A stretch of 64,000 nt of DNA from positions 992,001-1,056,000 of the forward strand of contig CAWHZD010000004.1 in assembly GCA_963833745.1 (NCBI GenBank). Reading direction: 5' to 3'. Origin of the DNA: AP-15 sp963833745 (GTDB lineage Bacteria > Pseudomonadota > Alphaproteobacteria > ATCC43930 > CGMCC-115725). The notes beneath the pieces were generated by a model. It made no database searches. It worked only from the letters and a program-made list of their open reading frames with translations, and was not told where the DNA came from. A program made the position numbers and the translations under genes. Below are positions 1-7,839 of this stretch, piece by piece (the first letter of the stretch is position 1; each line of letters starts with the position of its first letter).

Positions 1-261
1 TTTGGCAGGCTCTTTGACGCTGACCAGAAACGCCACGCCGTCGCGAAAATCGGGGTTGTTCATCACCTCGTCGAGCGAGGAAGGTCCGGGCGCCGCCTCC
101 CCGCCGGCGCGCATCTCCTCGATATGTCCACCCAGCGCTTCGGCGGCCATGTCCTTGGCTTCGTCGAGGGTGCGGCCGGCAGTTATGCAGCCGGGGAAAT
201 CGGGAAAGCTGACCCCGAAATCACTGTCGCGGTCCTTGTGGATAATGGCGATGTAGTCCAT
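1..261 (-). CDS. hicB: HicB-family antitoxin, partial (runs off left edge)
   Basis: The reading frame starts with ATG at 261 (minus) and stays open to position 1, giving 87 residues without a stop. It begins MDYIAIIHKDRDSDFGVSFP followed by DFPGC and a TLDEAKDMAAEAL stretch, the typical HicB partial-RNase-H-like fold in which an FPDFPGC motif precedes an amphipathic helix. HicB neutralises the HicA mRNA interferase, and a C-terminal DNA-binding domain, expected beyond the window, usually represses the operon. It lies 6 bp downstream of hicA on the same strand, so the two are co-transcribed. The C-terminus is not visible, so the type of DNA-binding domain is unknown. Confidence 0.85.
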   Translation of the reverse strand, partial: MDYIAIIHKDRDSDFGVSFPDFPGCITAGRTLDEAKDMAAEALGGHIEEMRAGGEAAPGPSSLDEVMNNPDFRDGVAFLVSVKEPAK

Positions 262-267
262 GAGCCC

Positions 268-456
268 TCAGCGCAATTTCACGCCACTTTGCCGTTCGAT
301 CGAGCGCACGGTGCCGATCGGCACGTCGCGGCGAGGGTGTGGTACGGTGACCACGCCGGGCTTTGTCGGATGCCGAAAATGGAAATGGCTGCCGGTTACC
401 CGTTCCTGTTTCCAGCCGTCTCGTTCCAGCGCCCGGATAATGTCCCGGCTGTTCAT
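268..456 (-). CDS. hicA: HicA-family toxin (mRNA interferase)
   Basis: This 62-residue protein has the compact double-stranded-RNA-binding-like HicA/YcfA fold. The N-terminal helix (NSRDIIRALERDGW) is followed by the signature GSHFHFRHP, with the catalytic histidine expected at His24, and then a VTVPHP strand. Length matches the family (about 60 residues). HicA toxins cleave mRNA in the cytoplasm and are held inactive by HicB, encoded immediately downstream. The gene order toxin then antitoxin is the usual hicAB order. No inactivating change is visible, so the pair may be functional if hicB is complete outside the window. Confidence 0.88.
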   Translation of the reverse strand: MNSRDIIRALERDGWKQERVTGSHFHFRHPTKPGVVTVPHPRRDVPIGTVRSIERQSGVKLR

Positions 457-586
457 GCCGGGCTACACATACACACGGCACACACCCAGCTCAAGCCTGT
501 GCGGACCGCAGGGTGGGCAGGGGGCCGACATCAATCGGGAATGCCCGGCCGGCATCATCTGAATCCGCAGTCCGCGGCGCCGGATA

Positions 587-2043
587 CTAGGCAGATTGTC
601 GCTGCGGCAATCCGGCAGGGACCGCCTGCTCGGCCGCCGCGATCGGTGGCGACCGCCACTCGCCAGTGTCAATTTCGGCGATCTGTTGCCCGATTGCGGA
701 GATGACGAAGCGAGAGAAAGGGCCGACATGAAGATAGAAGGCGGTCAGCTGGCCCACCGCCGGCAAGGCATGGGGGCGGTTGGCAACGCACTCGCAAAAT
801 AGCTTGGCGAAATGCCACAGCGCGGGCGGCTGGCGCACCGCCAGCCGCCACACGAGCCGCCACAGCATGACGAGGTCGCGCGCCGGCACGCCGAAAACCT
901 TCCGAGGCGGTGGGTCCGTGCCGGCGCTGCGATCGACCTCGCGCGGCTCCAGCATCCACGCGAACGACCGGAGCCGCCGAAAGAAGGCTGCGGGCTCATA
1001 TACGCGCTCGAGCACTGCACAGTAATCGGCAAGGATATCGCGTCGCGGCCGCGCGGTCTCGAAGTTGAGCCCGGTGACGCATTGGTCGCTGCCCCCCGTC
1101 TGCGCCAACCGTTCCCACGCGTAGGCTAGCGAATATAGCCGCCCTTCGCGGGCGAGGCGACGGGTCAGCTGGGTTCCGGGCAGAGCGTAGAGGAGCCCGA
1201 TCATGCCAATCGGGATCGCGGCCGCCTCGATGCACTCGATCATCGCTTCGGCGATCGGTCCCTTTTCGCTGTCGAAGCCGAGAATGAACCCCGCGGTTAC
1301 GATCATCCCGGCGCGATAAACCTTGTGCACGCTGTCGGCAATCACCCGACGGGTATTCTGCTTCTTTTGCATCGACACCAGCGTGTCGGTGTCCGGGCTC
1401 TCGATACCGATGAAAACGAAGAAGAAGTTCGCCGCGCGCATCAATGCCAACAGGGCGTCGTCGTCGGCGAGGTTGATCGACGCCTCGGTCGAAAATGCAA
1501 ACGGGTAGCCGTGCGCCTTCTGCCACGCGATCAGGTGCGGCAGGAACGCCTTCACCGCCTTCTTATTACCGATGAAGTTATCGTCGACGAAGTCCAGCGG
1601 GCCGCGGTAACCGGTCAGATAAAGCACCTCCAGCTCGGCCAATATCTGTTCGGCCGTCTTGACCCGCGGCACGCGGCCGAACAGCTCGATGATGTCGCAG
1701 AATTCGCATTTGAACGGACAACCGCGAGCAAACTGCACGCCGAAATAGTCGTAGTGGCTACGCTCCAACAGATCAAAACGCGGGATCGGGGTCTTGGTGA
1801 CGTCAATCGTGAATTTTTCAGCCTCGAATACGCCGTCGCGGACCCCCGAATTCCACGCCGCAATAAACGCGCCGATCGCGCCTTCAGCCTCGCCGAGGAC
1901 CCGGAAATCGGCAGCCTCGTAAACCCTCCGGCGACGAAGTCACGTCCGGGCCGCCGACCACGACCGGTTTGCCGAAGCGCTGCGCCCGCTCAATGACCTG
2001 TAGTGCATCGGGCCTCTGCGGCAGCATTCCGCCAATCATATGG
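587..2043 (-). pseudogene. B12-binding radical SAM protein (DUF4070 type), main part of a broken gene
   Basis: From the stop at 587 the frame reads back through a radical SAM core with CPFKCEFC, the C-x3-C-x2-C [4Fe-4S] ligand set, then a conserved DFVDDNFIGNKK motif and a C-terminal region typical of DUF4070 proteins, the group that includes hopanoid C-2 methylase-like enzymes. The apparent start near 1768 is only a TTG inside the gene; coding continues upstream into the B12-binding domain (GAIGAFIAAWNSGVRDGVFE). Near 1925 one extra C/G breaks the frame: PVVVGGPDVTSSPE is in one frame and VYEAADFRVLGEAEG in the next. At about 2040 the gene stops abruptly, and its first part continues on the opposite strand. 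The substrate is unknown. Confidence 0.8.
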
Positions 2044-2179
2044 TGCGCGCGTCCTCGCGGCGCCGCTCGGCTTGGTCACCGTCGCCGCGCTGCTGCCGCC
2101 GTCACGGGAGTGTCGGCTGGTCGACCGCAACGTGGAGGATTTGAGGGATTCCGATCTCGACTGGGCCAATCTGGTGATG
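2041..2179 (+). pseudogene. Inverted N-terminal fragment of the same B12-binding radical SAM gene
   Basis: Read on the plus strand this stretch gives PLGLVTVAALLPPS, then CRLVDRNVEDL and DWANLVM, the start of a B12-binding radical SAM protein. The next expected residues (MIGGMLPQRPDAL) are on the minus strand, beginning at about 2043. Flipping 2041-2179 in place would join the two parts almost perfectly, with a few bases (ATG/AT) of overlap at the junction. The right end of the fragment runs straight into the truncated IS1634 copy. Order and direction are direct observations; that a local inversion caused it is inference. Confidence 0.72.
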
Positions 2180-3539
2180 GGCCGAAACCGGATGCCGCGA
2201 CGTGCTCACCAGCCTGCTCGCCGACCGGCGCTTCGGCTTCGATGTCGAGCGGGCGGTCTATCTCACCGTACTGCATCGGCTGACGGTCTCGGGTTCCGAC
2301 CGCCACGCGAGCGAATGGCGCAACGGCTTGCGCGTCCCCGGCGCCGAAGGGCTCGGGCTCGACGAGGCGTACAAGGCGATGGCCTGGCTCGGCGAAATCG
2401 ACGAGCACGGCCGCGGCACCGCCGAGGCGATCGAGGAAGCGCTCTACCGGCATCGCCAGCCGCTGTTCGGTGCGGTGTCGATCGCCTTCTTCGATACGAC
2501 GACGTTATGGTTCGAGGGCGCCGGCGGTGAGAACCTGGGTCAGCGCGGCCATTCCAAGGACTACCGAGGGCACTTGAAGCAGGTCGTGCTCGGCATCGTG
2601 CTGGATGACGCCGACCGGCCGATCGCCTCGTTCCTGATGCCGGGCAACACTGCCGACGTGACGATGTTGTTGCCGGTGGTGCGCCGCCTGCGCGATCGCT
2701 TCGACATCGCCCGGACCTGCATCGTCGCCGATCGCGGCATGATCAGCGCCCACACCATGGCGGCGCTCGAAGCCGAGAAGATCGAGTACATTCTCGGCGT
2801 GCGCGAGCGCACCAGCCGCGAGGTGCGCGCCGAGGTCATTGAGGATGATGGCGTCAGCGTGCCGCTGCTCATCCGGCGGCAGAAGGGCGAGACTGAACTC
2901 GCCGTCAGGGAGACCACAATCGCCGGGCGGCGCTACATCATCTGTCGCAATGACGAGGAAGCCAGAAAGGATGCCGAGGCGCGCGCCGAACTGATCGCCG
3001 GCCTCGAGCGCAAGCTCGCGCAAGGCGACAAGGCACTGGTCGCCAACAAGGGCTTCCGCCGTTTCCTCAAGACGCCCGTGGGCGACGGCTTTGTCATTGA
3101 TCGGGCCAAGGTCGAGGCCGACGCCCGCTTCGACGGCCTGTTCGTGCTGCGCACCAACACGAAAATCTCCGCCCTCCAAGTCGTCCTGCGATACCGTAAC
3201 CTCCTCGCCGTGGAGGACGCCTTCAAAACCGCAAAAGCGCTGCTTGCCACCCGGCCGATCTTCCGCAAAACCGATGCCGGCATCCGCGGCCACGTCTTCT
3301 GCACCTTCCTCGCCCTGGTGCTGCGCAAGGAACTGACGGACCGTCTGGCGGCACGCCGCAGCAAGCTCGAATGGCAGCGCATCATCGATGATCTTGCCGA
3401 CCTCAGTGAGATCGAGGTCGAACAGGATGGTCGCCGGGCCCGACTGCGCACCGCTCCCGGCGCAACCATTGATCCGATCTGCCGCGCTATCGAGATCACC
3501 CTGCCGCCCGTCTTCCAGGAGATGCCGCCCGCCCGCTGA
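2178..3539 (+). pseudogene. IS1634-family transposase, N-terminally truncated
   Basis: The frame begins within the codon equivalent to Trp89 of the full 541-residue copy (compare WAETGCRDVLTSLL) and is open to the stop at 3537-3539. The DDE residues are all in the retained part: the first Asp in AFFDTTTLWFEG, the second in VADRGMIS and the Glu in AVEDAFKTAK. A GTG at 2202 could start translation of 445 residues, but the N-terminal region that normally binds the ends is lost. Differences from copy 2 are single residues such as Glu/Lys in NDE(E/K)ARKD and Arg/His in PIF(R/H)KT. It is likely inactive by itself. Confidence 0.85.
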
Positions 3540-3629
3540 ACCCCCCAGAAAATGTGGTGCCTAAATCTGAAAATGGCCTCCAAGCCGTTGATAATCAGCC
3601 GTCTTCAAATCCAAACTGCGGAAGTTGGG
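2178..3629 (+). mobile_element. IS1634-family element, copy 1, 5'-truncated
   Basis: The sequence from TGGGCCGAAACC at 2178 to the terminal GAAGTTGGG at 3629 is nearly identical to the inner and transposase-distal part of the complete element at 22086-23980, but in the opposite orientation. The transposase-proximal end, including its terminal repeat and about 88 codons, is missing. Only the right-end repeat is present, so no target duplication can be recognised. The few differences from copy 2 imply recent duplication. Confidence 0.88.
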
Positions 3630-3850
3630 CCAGGGTCGGGACCAGGCATCGGACGCAACGGCGGCGCGCGGGAGCCCACCCGGAAGGCGACCGACCTGCC
3701 GAGTTTTGCGTCAATCTCCCCTATGACAGCGCGTGTAACAGGTTTCGCCATATGCGTGAGGCTGTGGTAAAGCCCGCCAGCACTGCCCGAAAGCATCGTT
3801 CCCCCCGACGCTTTCGGTTGGCCGGCGTGGCTGCAGGGAAGGGGGAATTC
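3630..3850. other. Intergenic stretch without recognisable gene
   Basis: Between the IS1634 end and the next start codon no coding frame with family resemblance is visible. A purine-rich GGGAAGGGGGA just before 3851 is the likely ribosome binding site of the next gene. Confidence 0.5.
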
Positions 3851-4324
3851 ATGGCATTCGACATCAGCCTCGCGGTCGGCGACGGCGCCCGCCGCATGAC
3901 CTATGCCGAATTGGCCCAGGCCAGAAGGATATCGCTGGCCTCGGCCACACGGCTTGCGCGCCGCCATCATTGGCCCAGGCAGGTCGGCAATGACGGGATT
4001 GTCCGCATCATTGTCCCCCTGGGACAGCTGCGGACTGGCCCTCGGCCAGAGACCGTAAACCTAGCAGAAACTGTTGGGTTTCGTGACCCAGGGCCAGCCC
4101 AGGCCATGGCCTATGGGACAGACCCCGGGCCAGCCACAGATGCCCCTGGGACAAGGCCTATGCCGCTCCCTAGGACAGATGACCCATTGTCGCGCGCGGT
4201 CGAGACGCTCCGCGAACAGCTCGCCGGCAAGGATGTGACGATCGCCTATTTGCGGCAGGAGGTCGAAACCCTGCTGTCGCTGCTCGGCGCCCAGCGGTCA
4301 TGGTGGCGGCGCTGGTTCCGGTAG
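3851..4324 (+). CDS. Small HTH/coiled-coil protein of unknown role
   Basis: ATG at 3851 follows a strong GGGAAGGGGG ribosome binding site. The 157-residue product begins MAFDISLAVGDGARRMTYAE, then LAQARRISLASATRLARRHHWPRQ, which looks like a helix-turn-helix recognising the same pattern as small DNA-binding proteins of alphaproteobacterial plasmids and islands. Residues about 60-115 are Pro/Gly/Asp-rich low complexity with repeated DPGPA-like units. The C-terminus (LSRAVETLREQLAGKDVTIAYLRQEVETLLSLL) is a coiled coil ending in a Trp/Arg-rich tail, WWRRWFR. A role in replication or partition of an island is possible but not shown. Confidence 0.6.
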   Translation: MAFDISLAVGDGARRMTYAELAQARRISLASATRLARRHHWPRQVGNDGIVRIIVPLGQLRTGPRPETVNLAETVGFRDPGPAQAMAYGTDPGPATDAPGTRPMPLPRTDDPLSRAVETLREQLAGKDVTIAYLRQEVETLLSLLGAQRSWWRRWFR

Positions 4325-4561
4325 CTACGGCCACCGGGACTTTCTGCCCAGTTCCAGTTCTCGGCCCAGTGACCACTGATGAGCTGATCGACATCGACAA
4401 TCTCGGAATTGATGCCGCCAAGCCGATAGGCGAGCGCCAGCCCTGCAGGCTGGAGCGCGACGCCATGGGCGAAGGAGAAGATCGGTCCGTGCGTGCGAAC
4501 TAACCCGCGCCGTAGCAGCGTGCGCAACACCCGAGAGGGATTGTAGGCATCGTCGAGTTTA

Positions 4562-4885
4562 TCACGCTAATTTTTGGTTTGGATCGAACATGCCGACCTT
4601 CCGGCGCAGCGCGAATAAGCGTTTGGCGTCTTTGTCGCTTGCTTGCGCATGTTCCCTCAGCAAATCCTCTATTCCTTGTTGCCGGTCGTACTCAGCGCGC
4701 AGCCGACCAGCGGCCGCCGCGCGCAGCTCGTGCTCTACGGCGTTGTGGAGCACCTGCCGAATGGTGCGCCATTTTGGCGGTCGGTAAGGCTGTTGCCGCT
4801 CGGCCGACGCCTCAGCAGCGGCGATCTCGAGGCGAGCGAGGGCGAAAAGGATAGCTCGCTGAGTTGTGCCCAGTCCGTGCGACAT
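4562..4885 (-). CDS. Hypothetical protein, 107 residues
   Basis: ATG at 4885. The protein is basic and mostly helical: MSHGLGTTQRAILFALARLE looks like an N-terminal winged-helix start, and the centre (EHELRAAAAGRLRAEYDRQQ) is a charged helix. It ends at a TGA at 4562-4564. No catalytic motif is visible and I do not recognise a named family. It lies just downstream of the recombinase-led operon on the same strand but about 40 bp away, so co-transcription is possible. Confidence 0.45.
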   Translation of the reverse strand: MSHGLGTTQRAILFALARLEIAAAEASAERQQPYRPPKWRTIRQVLHNAVEHELRAAAAGRLRAEYDRQQGIEDLLREHAQASDKDAKRLFALRRKVGMFDPNQKLA

Positions 4886-4924
4886 CGACCGAGCTTAAGT
4901 GTCAGATCGCAAACAATCCAACAC

Positions 4925-5152
4925 TTACGATGATCGTGTTTCCTCCAGCCGGTACGGGCGCCCGGTGACGACGAAATCGATTTGCCGGCTGCCGCACTGA
5001 CCGCAGACCAGCCGCTTATGCCAGTCGGGCACGGGCATGTCGGCGCCGTAGCGCGCCGCCATCTCGGCCGGGTCGGGCTCGACCTGGTGCCGGCAATCGA
5101 GACACCACACGATCAGCCGCACCTCGGCCGCCGCGGCGTTGCCGAGCGTCAT
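4925..5152 (-). CDS. Small zinc-ribbon protein
   Basis: This 75-residue ORF contains two CxxC-type knuckles, WCLDCRHQVEPDP and VCGQCGSRQIDF, spaced about 35 residues apart, so it probably binds one zinc ion. It resembles short zinc-ribbon ORFs often seen in alphaproteobacterial islands; no function is assigned to them. It is the last gene of the minus-strand run that starts with the serine recombinase at 6953, with a 29-bp gap to the DUF2158 gene. Confidence 0.6.
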   Translation of the reverse strand: MTLGNAAAAEVRLIVWCLDCRHQVEPDPAEMAARYGADMPVPDWHKRLVCGQCGSRQIDFVVTGRPYRLEETRSS

Positions 5153-5181
5153 CGGCGGGCCGCTGTACCGGGGTTGCCATG

Positions 5182-5436
5182 TCAGGTCGAGTCAGATCCT
5201 GCTGAGATGGCTTCCGACCCTGCGATGAGCTGTTCGAGAGTAAGTGGCGCCTCCGGTATGTCCGTTGTCAGTTGGGCGACGGCAAAGCATTTGGACTTGA
5301 TATCTCCCCTCACGGACCAATCGCAGGTAACAGAACTCCCATCGGTAGAAGCTACAGTCATTTTGTGCCCCCCGCTTTTGAGGACTACGACGTCGCCAAC
5401 CTTTAGCTCTACGTCCTCAGACATCACCCGCGCCAT
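5182..5436 (-). CDS. DUF2158 (YodC-like) small protein
   Basis: The start ATG at 5434-5436 is preceded by GGGAGGCGGAG, a strong ribosome binding site; an inner ATG at 5424 is the alternative. The core VELKVGDVVVLKSGGHKMTV and the following VTCDWSVRGDIKSKCFAVAQL match DUF2158, a short beta-barrel family of unknown function in which a VxLKSGGPxMTV strand pair is diagnostic. Length is 84 residues with an extra C-terminal extension. It overlaps the preceding gene by 13 bp, indicating translational coupling. Confidence 0.75.
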   Translation of the reverse strand: MARVMSEDVELKVGDVVVLKSGGHKMTVASTDGSSVTCDWSVRGDIKSKCFAVAQLTTDIPEAPLTLEQLIAGSEAISAGSDST

Positions 5437-5645
5437 CTCCGCCTCCCTTGCCCATGGCTCGGCCCCATGCCCGGCCTCAGCGGCGGCAGCGGTTCCGGGC
5501 GAGGCTTCGGCGGATCGAGCTTCGCCAGGATCGCTTTGAGCGGGTCCAGGCGGGGCGCAAGCGGATAGGGGTCGTAATCGATCGCCCGCCGCAACAGCGC
5601 GCTCAGCGCCCGCTCCTCGTCGTCGGTGAGGTCGAGCGCGGTCAC
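5424..5645 (-). CDS. Conserved small protein, 73 residues
   Basis: A GTG start at 5643-5645 overlaps the TGA of the upstream gene (GTGA), suggesting coupled translation. The product begins VTALDLTDDEERALSALLRR and continues IDYDPYPLAPRLDPLKAILAKL, then a proline-rich tail. The N-terminal helix pair followed by a YPLAPRL-type segment is a recurrent small alphaproteobacterial ORF, but no function is known to me. The basic C-terminus (GQGRRRWRG) runs into the next gene. Confidence 0.55.
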   Translation of the reverse strand: MTALDLTDDEERALSALLRRAIDYDPYPLAPRLDPLKAILAKLDPPKPRPEPLPPLRPGMGPSHGQGRRRWRG

Positions 5646-5869
5646 AACAATAAGTTCGCGGCCGCAGAGAGCGCCACGGCTTCGGCCTGCGCACGGGCAG
5701 CGGAAGGACTGCTCGCCCAACCTCTCGCGATGACGAGGTCACCGTTGCGCACCAGCCACCGCCACTCCCCTCCGCCATAGACGACGGATAGATCGCAGCC
5801 GCTGCGAGCAGCATACTGGATCGGAAAGGAACGGCTCTTAGGCTGGATGAGCCAGGCAGCGATCGTCAC
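5642..5869 (-). CDS. Small hypothetical protein, 75 residues
   Basis: Upstream ATG codons would overlap the previous gene by more than 100 bp, so I choose the GTG at 5867-5869, which overlaps that gene's TGA in a GTGA arrangement. The product has a compact alternating strand pattern (LSVVYGGGEWRWLVRNGDLVIARGWA) and an alanine-rich C-terminal helix (SAARAQAEAVALSAAANLL). No family is recognised. Its position inside a chain of overlapping genes supports it being real. Confidence 0.5.
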   Translation of the reverse strand: MTIAAWLIQPKSRSFPIQYAARSGCDLSVVYGGGEWRWLVRNGDLVIARGWASSPSAARAQAEAVALSAAANLLL

Positions 5870-6213
5870 GGCGGGATCGGCGGCGACAACGGCTGCAGTT
5901 GCCGGGACAGCTGCGGGCCGCTCGTCAGACCGTTCCAATGATCCATGATCACCGCTTCGTTCAAGACGATCCACTGACTGACCGCCCGCAGATCGGCGGT
6001 CGAAAGCCGACCAGCGACAAGGTGCGGCCGCGGCCGAACGGCGACAACCGCAAGGTTATGCGGATCCATCCGCTGACCGTGCGCCATCATGACTTTGATG
6101 CGCGCGTCGTGCGGGGCGCCATAGCTCGGCCCCACCCAGATCACCATCGGCAACCCGGTATCGGCCGGCCATAGATTAGTCATCAGGAAGAGTTCGTCTG
6201 CGATTTCGCTCAT
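5866..6213 (-). CDS. Conserved small protein of unknown function, 115 residues
   Basis: The start ATG overlaps the TGA of the serine recombinase (ATGA at 6210-6213), so translation is coupled. The protein reads MSEIADELFLMTNLWPADTG then LPMVIWVGPSYGAPHDARIK, NLAVVAVRPRPHLVAGRLS and LNEAVIMDHWNG. This pattern belongs to a common alphaproteobacterial small protein, often in islands, with no assigned function. It looks globular and soluble, without signal peptide or membrane segment. Confidence 0.62.
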   Translation of the reverse strand: MSEIADELFLMTNLWPADTGLPMVIWVGPSYGAPHDARIKVMMAHGQRMDPHNLAVVAVRPRPHLVAGRLSTADLRAVSQWIVLNEAVIMDHWNGLTSGPQLSRQLQPLSPPIPP

Positions 6214-6953
6214 GCCGCCGCCTTCACTGTACGCGCCAGGATCTTGGCAATCGACTGGTGCGAGATCGAAAAGCCGCGGGCGCGCAAGGCGTCGCGGATC
6301 TCCATCAGCGACTTTCCGTCGTGCCGCATCTTCTTCATGTCGCGGAGCGCCTGTTGTTCGCCCGGATCCTCGACCAGCCGACGGCCGCGGCCGGGCCCGA
6401 CAGGTTCGCCAAGCTGCCAGCCGAACGGGCGAGCGCCGCCCAAATGCACGCCGCGGAGCCGCATGGCAGATTTGGCGTCGGCAATGCGCTCGCCGATGCG
6501 GGCGCGCTCGAACTGCGCCACGGCCGACATGATCGTCAGCACCAATTCGGAAATTCCGTTGCCCGAGACGTCGCCGCCCAAATCGAGCAGGTGCAAGCTG
6601 ATCTTGCGCTGCTTGAAGCTCGCGATCGTCTCCAGGGCGTCCAATGCTGATCGGAACACCCGGTCGAGCTTGGCGGCAATCACCTGATCACCGGGCTTCA
6701 GCACCGGCAGCAAGCACGAGCCTTCAGGGCGGGCGGCGAGCGCGATCGAGCCCGAGACGGCGCGGTCGACAAAGGTATGCGCGATCGTCCAGCCGTTTTC
6801 CAAAGCGCGGCCTGCACAGCGCCTGGTCTGCTCTTCGAGGCTCAAACCGCTTTCGGCCTGGCCGGCGCTCGAAACTCGAGCATAGGCGTAGCAGCGCGGC
6901 GTGGCGGCCAATTGAACGGGCATCGGAGAATTACGTAGGGTGCGCGTAGCCAT
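6210..6953 (-). CDS. Serine site-specific recombinase (resolvase/invertase N-terminal domain)
   Basis: The 247-residue protein has an N-terminal resolvase domain starting CYAYARVSSAGQAESGLSLE, with nucleophile Ser28, then arginines in KLDRVFRSALDAL and the ARIGERIADAKSAMRLRG E-helix. The C-terminal part (KSLMEIRDALRARGFSISHQ) is a helix-turn-helix DNA-binding domain. It is longer than Tn3 resolvases (about 185) but shorter than large serine integrases, so it resembles small stand-alone recombinases. It heads a run of five small genes with 4-bp or similar overlaps, so it may direct movement or inversion of a local DNA segment. No attachment sites were identified. Confidence 0.85.
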   Translation of the reverse strand: MATRTLRNSPMPVQLAATPRCYAYARVSSAGQAESGLSLEEQTRRCAGRALENGWTIAHTFVDRAVSGSIALAARPEGSCLLPVLKPGDQVIAAKLDRVFRSALDALETIASFKQRKISLHLLDLGGDVSGNGISELVLTIMSAVAQFERARIGERIADAKSAMRLRGVHLGGARPFGWQLGEPVGPGRGRRLVEDPGEQQALRDMKKMRHDGKSLMEIRDALRARGFSISHQSIAKILARTVKAAA

Positions 6954-7502
6954 TGTCGTGCTCCTCTCGCGATGGTGGTTAGGAGCCCGCTCGGCGTTCG
7001 CTGCGCCTGGCGGGTTCCGCTTCTCTGAAGCCTTTTCAAGGTACTCGCAAGGTGATGCCCTTGCGACCGAAATCGCGGCGATATGACCGAGCGAAGGGCA
7101 ATCCAGCTATTCAGATGCTCGATCGGCCGAGCCTCCATGTTGGGGTTGAGCAGCACCCCGACGCCGACAGCCGCGAGCTGGGGCCGCATGTTGCGATGCA
7201 CCTGACTGATGCCTTCCCGCGGCCAAACAGGAGGCACACAAATCAGAATGATCAGCAGAATGCCACCAATGGCGATTCCACCACGGCGACCGCAGCGCAA
7301 ATAGTCGAATCCACCACTGCGCAGTTTCAGTTACAAAATGCGTTCTAAATTACAGGCCAGACACACCCACTTACTAAAAGATTGCAACATTTTACCAATT
7401 TGAGCCGACGGTACATCAAGAGGTTACAACGGCGATTTATACCGGGGACATCCAACGGCCCGAGCAGCGACCTGGGCCGGAGCATATAGAGGGTGGACCC
7501 TG
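6954..7502. other. Non-coding or degenerate 550-bp stretch
   Basis: No convincing gene is present. A minus-strand frame at about 7180-7300 encodes a short hydrophobic segment (GGIAIGGILLIILICVPPVW), reminiscent of tiny membrane proteins of the DUF3309 type, but the rest does not fit. 7340-7450 is AT-richer than its surroundings and probably holds the promoter of the sigma-factor gene that follows. Confidence 0.4.
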
Positions 7503-7650
7503 ATGACCGATTTCGCACATCTGCTCGAAGGTGAAATTCCCCGCTTGCGGCGCTACGCGCGGGCCTTGACCCGAGACACGTCGCGGGCCGACGACCTGGT
7601 GCAAAGTGGCCTCGTCCGCGCTATCGCCAAACAGCATTTGTGGCAGGAAG
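7503..7650 (+). pseudogene. ECF sigma factor, N-terminal fragment cut by a Tn3 transposon
   Basis: ATG at 7503 opens MTDFAHLLEGEIPRLRRYAR, then ALTRDTSRADDLVQ and AIAKQHLWQEG, the region 2 start of an ECF RNA-polymerase sigma factor of the type common in Rhizobiales. At 7651 the frame enters the transposon terminal repeat and loses all resemblance; regions 2.3 to 4 are absent from the window. The other side of the transposon does not carry the rest of this gene. The fragment cannot function as a sigma factor. Confidence 0.8.
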
Positions 7651-7688
7651 GGGGTGACGCCATAGAACGGGCGGAAAACCACGCTAAG
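7651..7688 (+). repeat. Left terminal inverted repeat of the Tn3-family transposon
   Basis: 38 bp starting GGGGTGACGCCATAGAACGG; matches the complement of 12640-12677 with a single G/A difference in the GGGC(G/A)GAAAA part. Confidence 0.93.
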
Positions 7689-7839
7689 CAGACAAAACAT
7701 GAACGGGGATCACCTCACGGCCATTCCGAATGGGATAGCATCCCCAAGAGCCAAGGTCTGCCTTACACCCGAATCTCGGCGGATCCGCCTTCAGCCCCCA
7801 AGAGCATGGGGCATTCATTCGTTGGAATGAGGATGGCCC

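Noticed and set aside
4246..4545. A minus-strand frame (LRTLLRRGLVRTHGPIFSFA) of about 90 codons
   Set aside because: Its 3' part is antisense to the end of the 3851-4324 gene, it has no good start and I recognise no family; it could be a fragment of a DNA-binding protein.
6842..7300. A 152-codon minus-strand ORF with a hydrophobic segment
   Set aside because: Overlaps the recombinase start and shows resemblance to tiny membrane proteins over only some 20 residues.
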